DNA of 64,000 nt, taken from contig NC_081412.1 in NCBI RefSeq assembly GCF_030272615.1, positions 478,553,657 to 478,617,656 of the forward strand, given 5' to 3'. This stretch comes from Cryptomeria japonica. Lineage: Eukaryota > Streptophyta > Pinopsida > Cupressales > Cupressaceae. Position numbers and translations under genes: made by a program. Below, in pieces: positions 1-11,500 of this stretch (positions are counted from its first letter, which is position 1; each line of letters begins with the position of its first letter). The notes below the pieces were generated by a model that was given only the letters and a program-made list of their open reading frames with translations, was not told the DNA's origin and did no database searches.

Positions 1-100
1 GCTAATTATTTGGCATAAGAGATTACTCCTACAAGTCACCATCCTTTACGAATTTGACATAACCCCTCTCATTTCTTCAATGATATTTCATTTAGTGAGA

Positions 101-485
101 ATGATTCACAAACTTAGATGGTTATTAACCTTACAAAGTGGCCACCTTAGACACTCATACCTTGCTTTCAAGCCCTCTACAAAATAGGAAAACTATGGAA
201 CTAATTATTGTTAGTATGTAAGAGCCTCCTTATTGCTTCACCTTATTGATCTTGATATTAGCAAGGTGATCCTAATAATATTGCATGTAGGGACAATGAT
301 TCACAAACTTAGATAGAACTAGTAATCTTATAGAATGACCACCTTAGGAAACTACACCTTTCTTTCAAGTCCATTATGAAATATGAAAATTATGGAATTA
401 ATTTTTATTAGTATGTGAAAGCCTCCCTATTGATCCACCTTATTGATATTAATATTGGAAAGACTCCCCCTACATAGAATGTATG
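101..485. repeat. Direct tandem duplication, about 195-bp unit
   Basis: Two diverged copies begin with ATGATTCACAAACTTAGAT at 101 and about 296. Both continue through recognisable matching blocks: the ACCACCTTAG-like block, CTTTCAAG, and ATTGTTAGTATGT-like followed by GCCTCC and CACCTTATTGAT. The copies are well diverged, so the duplication is old. Confidence 0.7.
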
Positions 486-2100
486 TGGATGCTTCTAGTC
501 TCTCCAAGAGAGAGATAAACAAGGGAATTTATAAATAGAGAGAGATAAACAAGGGAATTTATAACAATATTTATGAAGCCTACCTCAACTTCACATGGTT
601 TGAGCCTAAATAGTCTCTCTCTTTTAAAAATTTTAGCACTACTCATACTTATATCTTCACTTCAAAAATGGGTTTATCTAACCCCCAAGGTGAATCAAAT
701 TGTAGTTACCTTGTAGCCTAGGCTCCCTCTTTCTTTTTTTAGAGTTTTCAACCATTAGCTTCCAACTTTGAGACAAACCATCACATCCCTTGAGAACACC
801 ATATTTTTCAAATCTAATCTTTAGAACATCGGAATGAGGAGAATCTTGATTTCAATTTCTCTCTTTATTACAAGATAAGAAGACACTTATTTTTCCTATT
901 TATATATTCACATGAATCTGTCCAAATACTCATGTGACTTATGACAATCAAATATTATTAGCCTTAATCTTTCAATACATTTGATCTTCTTCAATAACTT
1001 TCAAGATACAAGTCTTAGTGGGGCCTTCACTAAGTTAATTATTTCCAACTTTGAGTCTCCCCAAACCATGAATAGAGAAAGGCTCCATAGTCATATTTCA
1101 AGACTCATTTAGTAATCCAAGGAACCTTAGATTTGACTATTCACATGACAATGCACACTCATCACATTTGTTTATGACTTTGAGTATTAGTAGTATTTCT
1201 CCATAGTATTAGGCTCTATTTCCTTACATGGGACTCTTTTTTCTTTTATCTACTTCACTATGACCCATTTTGATTGGTTTGTGTTTTCTAATTTATCTTT
1301 CCTCATTTTAAGTTTGATCACTTTGTGTATTTCTTGGGATGTGCCTTTGTGCTCCTCTCTAAATCTTTTGTAGTCTAATGGGTCATTATTGGTCTTTTGT
1401 GGACATTAATATATTAAGTGAATTGCATAATTGCAATCTTCATCATAGTTTAAAGCTTACAGTATATTTAACATTACATGCAACTCACTAATTTGACATG
1501 CATATTTAACTTTCTTCCATAGTGAATAATTTATAAATTTATATTTTTAAATATTAATAAAGTAATAACTTTCATGTATAACACATTAATGTGATCAATA
1601 CTATTAGAGCTATCAAATAATTTGTAAGAATTTAAATGCTATGCATACTATTAAACATATTCAACATCATGTGTGCATCCACTTATTCAACAAACAGGAA
1701 TCATGCTTCTTCTCTTATTTCTTAAAAAAATAAAATATTAACCTATCAAATGAATGCTATGTCTCATCTGCTAAGCATGAAAAATATATTGTGTTTTTAA
1801 TTTTTAGGCTTGATCTCTAATTCATAAATTTGACAAAAAATAAGCCAAAAAACTCCAAATCACCAAATTATCCTCGATATCTTTGAACCATCAAGATGAC
1901 CTTGAAAGATAGAGTGATTGTGTGTATTCATTCAACTAGTAAATTAAGCAAACTCCTCTAATAAAATAACAACTCCCATATTATACCTTAGGAAACATCC
2001 ATTAATGGAGGAAAAAGTAGGTGCTAGATACTAACTTCATGTGAACTTCATCCATATTGGTTTGGAAGTTCAAGTATAAAGAGAGATTATAACCCAAAAA

Positions 2101-2531
2101 CTATTCTTTTCTTTGTCAAGCTTCCTTCAATATTAGAATTGAATATTCTCATATTTTGCTAACTACAATTGTCTAACCAATGCATATGTGGTAATCTTAA
2201 TAACTCCAAATATGAATCTTGTACATAATACTACTTCATGAATTTATCACATATATAATCATAGATATCAGATTTACATATGCATACAATTGGTTGTAAT
2301 TAAATCATATAAAAAACTATTTTTTCTTTGTCAAGCTTCCTTCAAAATTAGAATTGAATATTCTCGTATCCTTGCTAAATACAATTGTCTAACCAATGCA
2401 TAGGTGGTAATCTTAATAACTCCAAATATAAATCTTATACATAATACCACTTCATGAATTTATCACATATATAATCATAGATATAAGATGTACATACACA
2501 TACAATTGGTTGTAATCGAATCATATTAAAA
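2101..2531. repeat. Direct tandem duplication, about 215-bp unit
   Basis: Copy 1 (2101-2316) and copy 2 (2317-2531) match over almost their whole length, including CTTTGTCAAGCTTCCTTCAA, AACCAATGCATA, TTCATGAATTTATCACATAT and ACAATTGGTTGTAAT. The offset between matched blocks is 215 bases. Divergence is low, so the duplication is fairly recent. It has no coding content. Confidence 0.85.
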
Positions 2532-2984
2532 AAAGTCAAATGACAAACAAGATAAGAGAAACAAAGTCTTAAAGAATCTAAATATGATATAGCAATATAA
2601 AAAGTTGATATATTTAATATTTTACAACTCTAAGATATCTAGGCATCTATGTATATTTAACATGTTGTCACACACATATAGATAGATAGATTGATAGATT
2701 AATATATTAATGATGCATATATACATTTCATTTTCACTTTTATATATCCTCATTATACATAAATTAATTTATAGAACAATATCTTATATATGTTTTATTT
2801 TTATATTTCTTTATTACATACCAAATTTATATACATTTTAGTAAACTATTTAAATAGCATATATCAATATAGATTAGTATTACATTACAAATTACAATAT
2901 TGACAAGTCACTATGTATATGCATATGTATATGTCTATGTACATGTACATGTACATGTATATGTATATGTGTACATGTACATGT

Positions 2985-4060
2985 ACATGTATACACCTAA
3001 AAATGGTCTGAAGATAATTAATTAAATAAACAATTATTTGATTAATCTCTCCTCCCCAATTTAATTAAATTTACTAAGCAATTTGATTAAATTTCCCCTT
3101 TCATCTACTTATTAATAAATCTAAGGATTTATTTAATAGGTTCATTCCGATAACCCCCTTTAATTAATTAATTCAAATTAATTAATTCCCTCCATCCAAA
3201 TTCATTTCTTCTAAATCCCCTAATTAATTAAAACAAATCAAATTCACGAGTTGTTGAGATTAATTAGTCTTTTCCTATTATTTGAATTTTTAAATTCAAA
3301 TTCTCCTAACTTCTACCACTCCTAAACCTAACCATTCTTAAACCTAACCATTCTACCTATCACCATGTCCCCTTTCATCCAACATCTTCTAGAACCTTGT
3401 GACACTTGTCACTAAGTGTTCCCTTTCATCTAAACTCTTCTAGAAGCCTCTTGACACTTGTCACCATAGAGATGACATATGTTCCCTTTAATCCACCCCC
3501 CTTTGCCATCCTCCTCCAATTTAACCATTGATATCTTCAGATCAATCTTGACCGTTGGTTCTTGCCACCTCACCCCTAGCCTTGGAAATTCTATAAATAG
3601 ACCTCATTTGGAGCACAAAGAGTCCCAATTTCATATCATTTTGCATATCAATTCATCCCATCTCATTCTCATCTTATGCATTGTTATTATAGGCATCTAG
3701 CTTATAATTTATCAGTTTTAGCAATGCTATCATGCTCAATTTTAGCTTAAATCTTAGCTTAATCATGCTAAATCAATCATGAAATTCATATAGCTTAATC
3801 ATGCTATTCTTGCTAGATCATGCATTTTATTCATTCAAATCCTCCATCTAGGGTAGTCAAGTCACTGGAATATGCATAATTAGATCCGAGAGCATTTTTC
3901 ATACTCGCATTTACTAGGAGGCAATAAGTCGATTAGCTATGGATTTGTCTTTCTTTGATTTAAATCTTCTAACCATGCTTGTAATGACTTATTGAGTGCA
4001 TTGTGTTTGCAGGTACAAGTACACTTCACAGAGCACGATAGTACATAATGTACATGTATA
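2985..4060 (+). mobile_element. Possible solo LTR or LTR remnant
   Basis: The segment starts TGTATACACCTAAAAATGG, carries a canonical plant TATA box (CTATAAATAG) near 3590, and ends near TTTGCAGGTACAAGTACA. This is the general layout of a gypsy LTR (U3, TATA, R/U5). No coding interior follows and no target-site duplication is clear. The minus-strand segment ending near 6185 starts similarly (TGTAGACACTTAAAAAAG), which suggests a second copy of a related family. The TATA box could instead belong to an unrecognised transcript. Confidence 0.35.
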
Positions 4061-4069
4061 TGTATATGT

Positions 4070-4070
<1 letters not shown>

Positions 4071-4104
<34 letters not shown>

Positions 4105-4490
4105 TCTCTCATTTTAGTTGATAATATATTACTTATATAATTTTTTTACTGGAGACTAGTTCTAATAGATTTCGATATAGATTAATTTTATTGCTTTTAA
4201 CATAGACTAGTTCTAATAGTGTGTGTGTGTGTGTGTGTTCTCTCATTTTAGTTGATAATATACTACTTATATAATTGTTTACTGGAGACTAGTTCTAATA
4301 GATTTTGATATAGATTAATTTTATTGCTTTTAACATAGACTAGTTCTAATAGTATGCATGTATACATATATACATACATGTATGTATGTATATGTATGTA
4401 TATATATACATACATGTGTGTGTGTGTGTGTGTGTGGAGACTAGTTCTAATAGATTTCGATGTAGATTAATTTTATAGCTTTTAACATAG
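4071..4490. repeat. Two full and one partial repeat units punctuated by CA/TG microsatellites
   Basis: A (CA)n tract at about 4072-4101 is followed by a unit containing TTCTCTCATTTTAGTTGATA, GGAGACTAGTTCTAATAGAT and GCTTTTAACATAG. A (TG)n tract at about 4219-4238 precedes a second, nearly identical unit. A mixed TATG/TACA tract and a (TG)n tract (about 4354-4434) precede a third, partial unit. Each unit is about 115 bases, with a dinucleotide tract at each junction. The ORF across this stretch is only translated microsatellite. Confidence 0.85.
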
Positions 4491-5237
4491 CCTAATAATT
4501 TATGTTTATGTATTACATGAAATTTTAATTTTAGACATTCATTTTCTATTTTTTCCTTCTCTCTTGTCCTTTGTTTTGCAGCCATCCCCTAATTCACCTC
4601 CTTTTTAAAGTGCTAATTTTATAATCCAAATCACACCTCTTCTCTTCCTAATAAGATCTAAAATATCAATGCAAAAATATGCATAATTAAATCTAAAAGC
4701 ACTTTCTACTATAGCTTCATAGACTAACAAAAACTTGCGTGTATTATAAAATCTAATACAAAAGTGTTACTTCATTCATTTAGTATGCACATACACAGAA
4801 CTGCTAATACGAAGTATAACTCTTTCAAAAGATAAATTTAGGTAAGGAATAATGCATATGGGTCTCTTATTATTAACTTGTGAACTACTTAGTGTTCAAA
4901 CTTTGAAATCTACACAAATTGCAACATATTGAATTAAGAGATGAGAACCAAGGTGTTGTGCTTTATCTACTAAACTAAATAAAGAAGGTATTAATGTTGG
5001 GTAGTGAGATATAAATAAGACAAATGACAACCTAATAAGGGATCTAGTTACAAAGCAATTTATATGATCTATAAAGCATGTTAAACACTTTGATAATAAA
5101 AAAATTAGAAAGTATTGTTTTACGAGGGAAAATATCAGTGCTAATCAAATTTAACGAGTTAACTATTAAAATTCAAATCTAATTAATTAAGTTCATAATA
5201 ACAATGAAAGTTTGTTAAATTCAATAAGGAAGTATAA
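4491..5237. other. AT-rich intergenic DNA
   Basis: I find no coding sequence, RNA gene or strong repeat here. Confidence 0.6.
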
Positions 5238-6185
5238 TTAAGCATTAAAAACTCCTTTCATTGAGTTAACATCTTGTTTCCATTGCTCTTTTGCATCTTG
5301 TGGTTGGATGGCTCTCAATATTGCACTATGAAACCTGCATGACAACGACACAAGAAATTCGAAGATAGTGGTTGTTGAAAAAGAGGAATTGATGTCGAAT
5401 TTATAGATTTTGGAAGAAGAATTCAAATGACTGAGATTGATTTGAAGACAGATTTGATCAACGACTAAGATTGCTTGAGACAAAGCTAATTGGAGATGAT
5501 TACGAATTGAACTGACTACATGACTGAATTGATTGAGAGATGACTGGCTTGATTGAATAGTCAAACTCATTTGATTGATCTGTGAATTGAAGTGATTGAT
5601 GAGATAATTGATTTGATGGATTTAATCGAAAAAGGTGATTGGAGAGTTAACTTGACCAGTTGACTTGATCGATTGATTAGTCAGAAAAAAGGTGATTGGT
5701 AGTTGAACTCAGAGTTACTGCTAGTTAGGAATTTAGCATGTGTTGTAGGAATTTGGCATGAATTAAATTTAAATTTGAATTTGAATTTGCATTTGACTTT
5801 TGAAAATATGAAATGAAATGAAATTAATGAGAAATTAAATGAATTTGAATTTGGAGAAAATTTGATTTATTTGAAACGAAATTTATTTAATTTGGAGGAC
5901 ATCGATAAATTATTTAATTATGGGAGGAATAAAAATTGAACTTAATTAAATAATAAAAATCATTTGATTAAGATGAATAAATTGTAAAATTATTTAATTA
6001 ATTCATAAGAGGAATAGATAAATGATTGAGTGATTAGAAAGAAATTAAATAATTAGTTTGTAGTGAAAATGATGATTATTAATTTAGAGGAATAAAATTA
6101 GATTAATTAAATAATTAAAGAATTATTTAATTAATATAAAAGAACAATTAGTGATGTTAGTAATAGGACTTTTTTAAGTGTCTAC
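5238..6185 (-). mobile_element. Possible minus-strand LTR remnant
   Basis: Read on the minus strand the segment begins TGTAGACACTTAAAAAAG and is very rich in AATTAATTAAATAATT. That start and composition match the plus-strand candidate LTR at 2985. Near 5500-5700 TTGATTGA-type sequence is over-represented. No PBS, coding interior or target-site duplication was found, so this is tentative. Confidence 0.3.
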
Positions 6186-6199
6186 AGTACCATGTAAGT

Positions 6200-7374
6200 G
6201 GAATAGGACATACTATATTTAGTGAAATCAAGATTATATTTATATAGAATCAATTGTGATTATAGCTCTATTAGTTGTCAAGGTTTAAGTTAGAAGAAAT
6301 TGGCCAAATGAAATAAGAAGGTGATACAAATAGTCGCGAAGTTTGTAAATATAAAATTTGATATTGATAATATATTACTTCACACATTTATCACATCTAA
6401 CTATAAATATAAAACCTCCAACTTCCCAAGGGATGTGATTCCACCATGCAAAATGATTAATAATCAAAGATACTCATGACATGACACCCTATTACAACTT
6501 CAAGCATTAAATGAATCAACCTCCTTAGTTGTGTTTTAATGGATGATATAATTTACGATGTCAAACAATAAACTTGGTTAAGTGTATTGAATAAAATATC
6601 TTACAAATAAGACCCTGTGTAAGGAACACACTCAAAGAAGCATCCAACAATAAATTCTAAATATTATTTTTCACACCAACGAAGCAAAAAAGAAGGTTCC
6701 AAATATGATTTTGATTTTGATGATTAAGTTTACTTCAAGTATTTATTTATCATAGATACAAAACACACTTGTGAATGAGAAAGTTTGCGTAATACACTAT
6801 GATCAATCACCAAAGATAAAAGATACACATAACATGATGCCCTATTACAACTTCAAGCACCATGCTCATATTGTATTGAATAATATCAAAATGACATTTG
6901 CATACAATTAATTGCATCAAGCTCTATTGATGGTCAAGAATTTAAGTTAGAAGAATTTGGCCGAATGAAAGAAGGTGAATCAAAGCCTTAAAGTTTCCAA
7001 ATACAAATTTAATATTGGTACACATGACATGACCGTCTAGTATTACAACTTCAAGTTTTAACCAAGATTATAAAACACCATGCCGGTCTAGTATTGTATT
7101 GAGTAAAATCAAGATGACATTTGCATACAATCAATTACATCGAAGCTCTATTTAAGCTAGAAAAAAATGGTCAAATGAAAGAAATATATCACATCCAATC
7201 ATGGATACAAAACCTTCAACTTTACCAAGAGGTGCAATTCACTTAGCACAATGCTCAATTGTTGTGATGTGACACCTTATTACAACTTCAAACATTAATT
7301 GAGTTATAAATTCATTTAGATGGCATCAAACAATTCACTAAAAACTAAAGTGCATAACATAAAATATCACAAGT
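6200..7374. repeat. Diverged dispersed or tandem repeat block
   Basis: Several related modules recur. A CCCTATTACAACTTCAAGCA-like module lies near 6486, 6839, 7036 and 7275. A module with ATTTGCATACAATCAATT followed by AAGCTCTATT and AGTTAGAAG-AATTGGCC lies near 6225-6310, 6895-6965 and 7115-7180. Order and spacing vary, as in an eroded satellite or a repeatedly rearranged element. There is no coding content. Confidence 0.55.
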
Positions 7375-7722
7375 CATTATTGCTTTGTTTCTGGATTCAG
7401 CGATGTAAGATTTTGTTTGCATCAACGTTTAGGATCACACTCCATTTGTCAGGATGTAAAAGAGTGCCGGGAGATGTACAAATGTAAATTTTATATTTCT
7501 GCACCTCCATTATTGCTTTATTTCTGGATTCAGCTATGTAAAATTTTGTTTGCATCAATGTTTAGGATCGCACTTCATTCGACAGGATGTAAAAGAGTGC
7601 TGCGAGATGTAGAAATGTAGATTTTATATTTCTACACCTACTAACCCTCTTTTACATCTTGATGATGGATCAGGAAGGGTGATAAAAAATGCTGATACAA
7701 AATCCAGAAACAAAGCAATAAA
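7375..7722. mobile_element. Foldback (MITE-like) element with a duplicated left arm
   Basis: The stretch 7515-7722 is an imperfect palindrome. TGCTTTATTTCTGGATT on the left pairs with AATCCAGAAACAAAGCA on the right, GGATGTAAAAGAG pairs with CTCTTTTACATC, and TGTAGAAAT with ATTTCTACA closes the centre. The left arm is also tandemly duplicated: 7375-7507 and 7508-7640 match at an offset of 133 bases. No transposase is encoded. The short ORF across the arms is incidental. The element lies about 0.9 kb beyond the stop codon of the neighbouring gene, possibly in or near its 3' flank. Confidence 0.65.
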
Positions 7723-8587
7723 TCTCTATTAACTGTAGAAGTCTAATCTCTCTTATATCAAAAATCGTTCCTGAGATAAGATCAACATTATTTCCCACAC
7801 TAACGAAGCAAGATAGAGAAGCAAATACCATTCCATTAATATATATACACACAAAATTGATCATAAAGTCTACTGTCACCCTTAAAGAAATTGGTTTCAA
7901 ATTTACAGAAAAATAGGGATACAACTTCTCAGATCTTGACCAGAGTATTTCAACAGTGCGAACAACACTGCTGTTAAAGGCATTTAGGTACAAAGAATGG
8001 CTATATGCAATTAAGGATCCCTGGAATTTTACCTCTCTACAAGACTTGTGAATGCTAACAACAAGACTGATCAATATACACAAATCAAAGAATTTAACAC
8101 TCGTGACAAGAAGCCCACAATAACATACCCTCCAAACAAATTGAAATTGACTAAGCTGGCCTACTTTCTGGAAATCTGGCTTGCCCTTTTCCTGGTCAGA
8201 TGAACAGAAAATCCTGCAGGACAAGCCAATAGTTTGCTTCAATAGTATAAAATTTGTTTTCTCCAATCTTACAAACATTCCAAACAACATAAATTTCTAA
8301 GTTAACAGGAGTTAGGACTCTGCGTCTTTTGCAGATCACGTCAGGGACTGCAACCTCAAACAAAACTCTTGTTCCATGATGGCTAGGCTCACCATCATGA
8401 GAGATAATGAGCGATTTCTGAAAATAAGTTGCTCTTACTCTGCCTCAATCTCTTCTTTAAAATTATAAAAATCTTTAATTTGTGGCTCGCAGCTGGGTGA
8501 ATGCAGAAGCAAAAAATGGAAGATGTAAAAGGACATGCTTTACAGAGAAAGGTCAAATATGTTTCCTCTAATGGAGAAACAAGAAAA
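7723..8587 (-). other. 3' flank and probable 3' UTR of the CDH1-like gene
   Basis: This directly follows the stop codon of the FZR/CDH1-like gene on the minus strand. It is less AT-rich than the intergenic DNA and has no similarity to coding domains. A 206-codon minus-strand ORF lies here (7670-8290), but its translation has no recognisable domain and lies downstream of a complete gene. I read it as a chance ORF in UTR or flank. The polyadenylation site cannot be fixed. Confidence 0.45.
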
Positions 8588-11500
8588 TCACCGAATCTGA
8601 GTTCGTCCTAGGGACCATACTCCAGAATCACGAACAGTGCTCTGCCCAAAAACCCAACAATTGAAAAAGCATGTAAATGCAAAAGCAAAATGAAATTGAC
8701 CATCAATATTAATTACAGTACAATACACCTAGTGATTGCAGAACAAAAACTGAACTATACCTGTGACTTGGGAGATGGAAAAATATTCCAAAATCTTAGA
8801 GTTTCATCCCCTGCCCCGGTGACAATTGTCTACAAGCAAAGCCCAAACATTGTTGATAAGTTGTGCATCCATGCTCTTTTAGCTTTCACCTTGATGCATG
8901 CGAAATATAAATCTATGAAGAAGATTGCAATGGACTTTTACCTGTCCATCCGGTGAAATGGCGAGGTAAAGAACCCTAAGAGTATGGCCTGTTAGAGTTG
9001 CTAGCTGATTTATCACAGCAACATAAAAACCCAGGTGAGGAGTGGTAAACACTTAAAACTACAGAATTTGAGGGAATACAAGTTACAAAGCTTATTCATT
9101 CCACAGGCTGTTCAAATGTATCATAAAATTGTATAGCAAATGGCATATGGAGATTTTAGGACAATTACTCACAACAGGTTTGAATTCTTACTAACCTTTG
9201 TCATGGTTGGATATCGCCATACCATTATTTGGTTCTGAGAATATCCATGAGTGCTCACAAGTTCATTGACATTTTTGCACCAAACAAGATTACAAACCTG
9301 CCAAGGAAAGACAATGTGATTAAGGAGAAATCATTCAAATTAACAATTGAAGATCTTTATCCGTTGAAAGTAAATACCTGACTCCCTGTATCTACACAGT
9401 TCAAACGAGTATTTGTTGCTGTATTCCAGAATCGTATGCATCGGTCTGCTGTCCCACCTCCAGATGCCAGAATCCCATGTTGATGGGGAGACCATGTAAT
9501 GGCCTTTACTGCAGCTGTGTGCTCACTAAATCTTAACAATGGTTGTGCTGATTGTTGATTCCATACTAAAAGCTGCCAAAATGTGAATAAGCTTACAATT
9601 CAGGACCTTCTTAAAGAAAGTGCACAACCTAGTGTTGTAGAAAATCATTGAACCAGAATGCCAGAGAAAACTACACCTGATTGTCATTTCCACCTGATGC
9701 CAGTTCACGGTCATCAAAAGACCACTTCAGTCCACATACCTGTTCAAGCATCAGATACATAACTTAGTAAACAAATGTTGATCATTAACCTCTACGAACT
9801 TGATCTAAGCATTCTACAATAGCAGAAGTTTAAGCTTTAGGGGAATTGCCTCTGATTTATGTCCAACAAGCTTTCTGACATAGTCATCCTGAACTCGAAT
9901 GTCACGATGAAGTATATTTCGATCCCTACTGCCAGATGATAAGATGTGAGAACTCCAAGCTAGTGCCCCGGCTCTAGTTAAGTGACCTCCCATTGTCCGG
10001 ACTTTTTTACAGCGAGCTGCATCCCAGATCTATGACGTAGGAGTGGGAAAATTGACCAGCAATTATATAGATTATTTACCATAACATGAATATAGCTGAA
10101 TTCAGAAGATAACATAGAAAAGTGCAAGAAAAAATTGGAAAACAGAAGTAAAATTTCTCCTTTTCAGAAAAATCAAAAACTCAAAAAATGGTACACTATG
10201 AAGGACACGAAAAAGAGACAAAAAAGGAACTGGAGGATGTCAATTCAGCAGTTACATTGGTTCATGCCCAACATCAAATAGAAAAGGCCAATTTGTAGCA
10301 TCAGAAGGTACAACACAGAAAACACACGAATTCACTCGATTAAGAATTATATCAGAAGGATGGGTCCAGTCTAAAAATTCTAAATGGGTTATCTGAGTGA
10401 AATCATTCTGAAATTCCTTTCCATCTCCAATATAGCGAGCTTTTTAAGCTGTACAAATTCATCAAAATGAATTAACGTTCAACCAGATAGAAAATGATTA
10501 ATGAATTGATTTTTTAGCATTTTGTCTACAAAAGATCTTAACTTGAAGGCCTCAAAGAATTTCTTTTAATGAATTACCTGGATCTCCCCGTTGTTAGTAC
10601 CTACAGCAAGATATGTGCCTTGTGGAGTCCATGCAACAGAACACACACCATCAGTTGTTCCTAAGTCGCAGAGTTTGGTGACCTGTGTATCAAAGAACAA
10701 AATCTGAGGACATTGATTGCATCCTGGAAATAATCCTTTAAAATTTACAGTTTAGCTAAAACACCACTTTACAATTATTTGTGTAATATCTATGGTAAAG
10801 AATAAACACAACCAAACCAACTTTATTTTGGACAGCAAATGATTGCTTCATACTGATCTTTAAGTTAAGATGAGACTTAGTAAATTTACATCCTGCTTCA
10901 CTCTGTCAATCAATTTTGTCAGTGCAAACCAATATTTGGATGAATATAAGCTGTTTCTGCTTTTCCCTAAAGAAACTAATGACCTACTTTAAATATAAAT
11001 TCAGTTCAGGTGAAAACTCTCAATATAATATATGCTAGTGCAATTTCCCAGGGAAAGCTCTAGCCTGTAGATTCTTCTTGGCTCCACACAAAATTCAACT
11101 TTCCTTTACTTATCTATTTGCAGCTTCACAATTCTTTCCATCCACATTGGGGAAGATCATCATTTCAACAATTTAATGATACATACAAAGGACACGAAAA
11201 GGCAGTGATGTGGCTCTCGCAATCCTATCTAACATTGTTGCCATCAGATAAGACATTATAATAGGTGAGAAATAATTAGCATCAGTGTAGCTGACAGTTC
11301 AATGTGTTTCCTATGAAAGTAAACCCCATACTAGAGATCACAAACATTAGACAATAATTTCATAGTCTAATATGTTTCACACAATATACCTTACTGGTAC
11401 ATGCACTCCATAGGTAGACACAGGTGCCTAAACCTACTGCAAGCACGTTATTGGATGACCAATCCACTAGGTTAAGGTAGAAATCATCTTGAAGGGCAGG

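Larger units (their letters stand above)
1..2984. other. AT-rich intergenic DNA
   Basis: No ORF in this stretch resembles a protein family. It holds two direct duplications (listed separately) and a 26-base direct repeat near 510-565 built on AGAGATAAACAAGGGAATTT. From about 2915 to 2995 it passes into alternating ATGTAC/ATATGT simple sequence. I see no RNA gene. Confidence 0.7.

Noticed and set aside
4346-4585. 79-codon ORF rich in His-Thr and Tyr-Ile repeats
   Set aside because: A direct translation of TG/TATG microsatellite.
5238-5570. 110-codon minus-strand ORF
   Set aside because: Low-complexity sequence derived from TTGATTGA-rich DNA, with no family resemblance.
7670-8290. 206-codon minus-strand ORF downstream of the CDH1-like gene
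   Set aside because: It has no recognisable domain and a composition like translated UTR, it lies next to a complete gene, and it overlaps the edge of the foldback element. Kept only as probable 3' flank.
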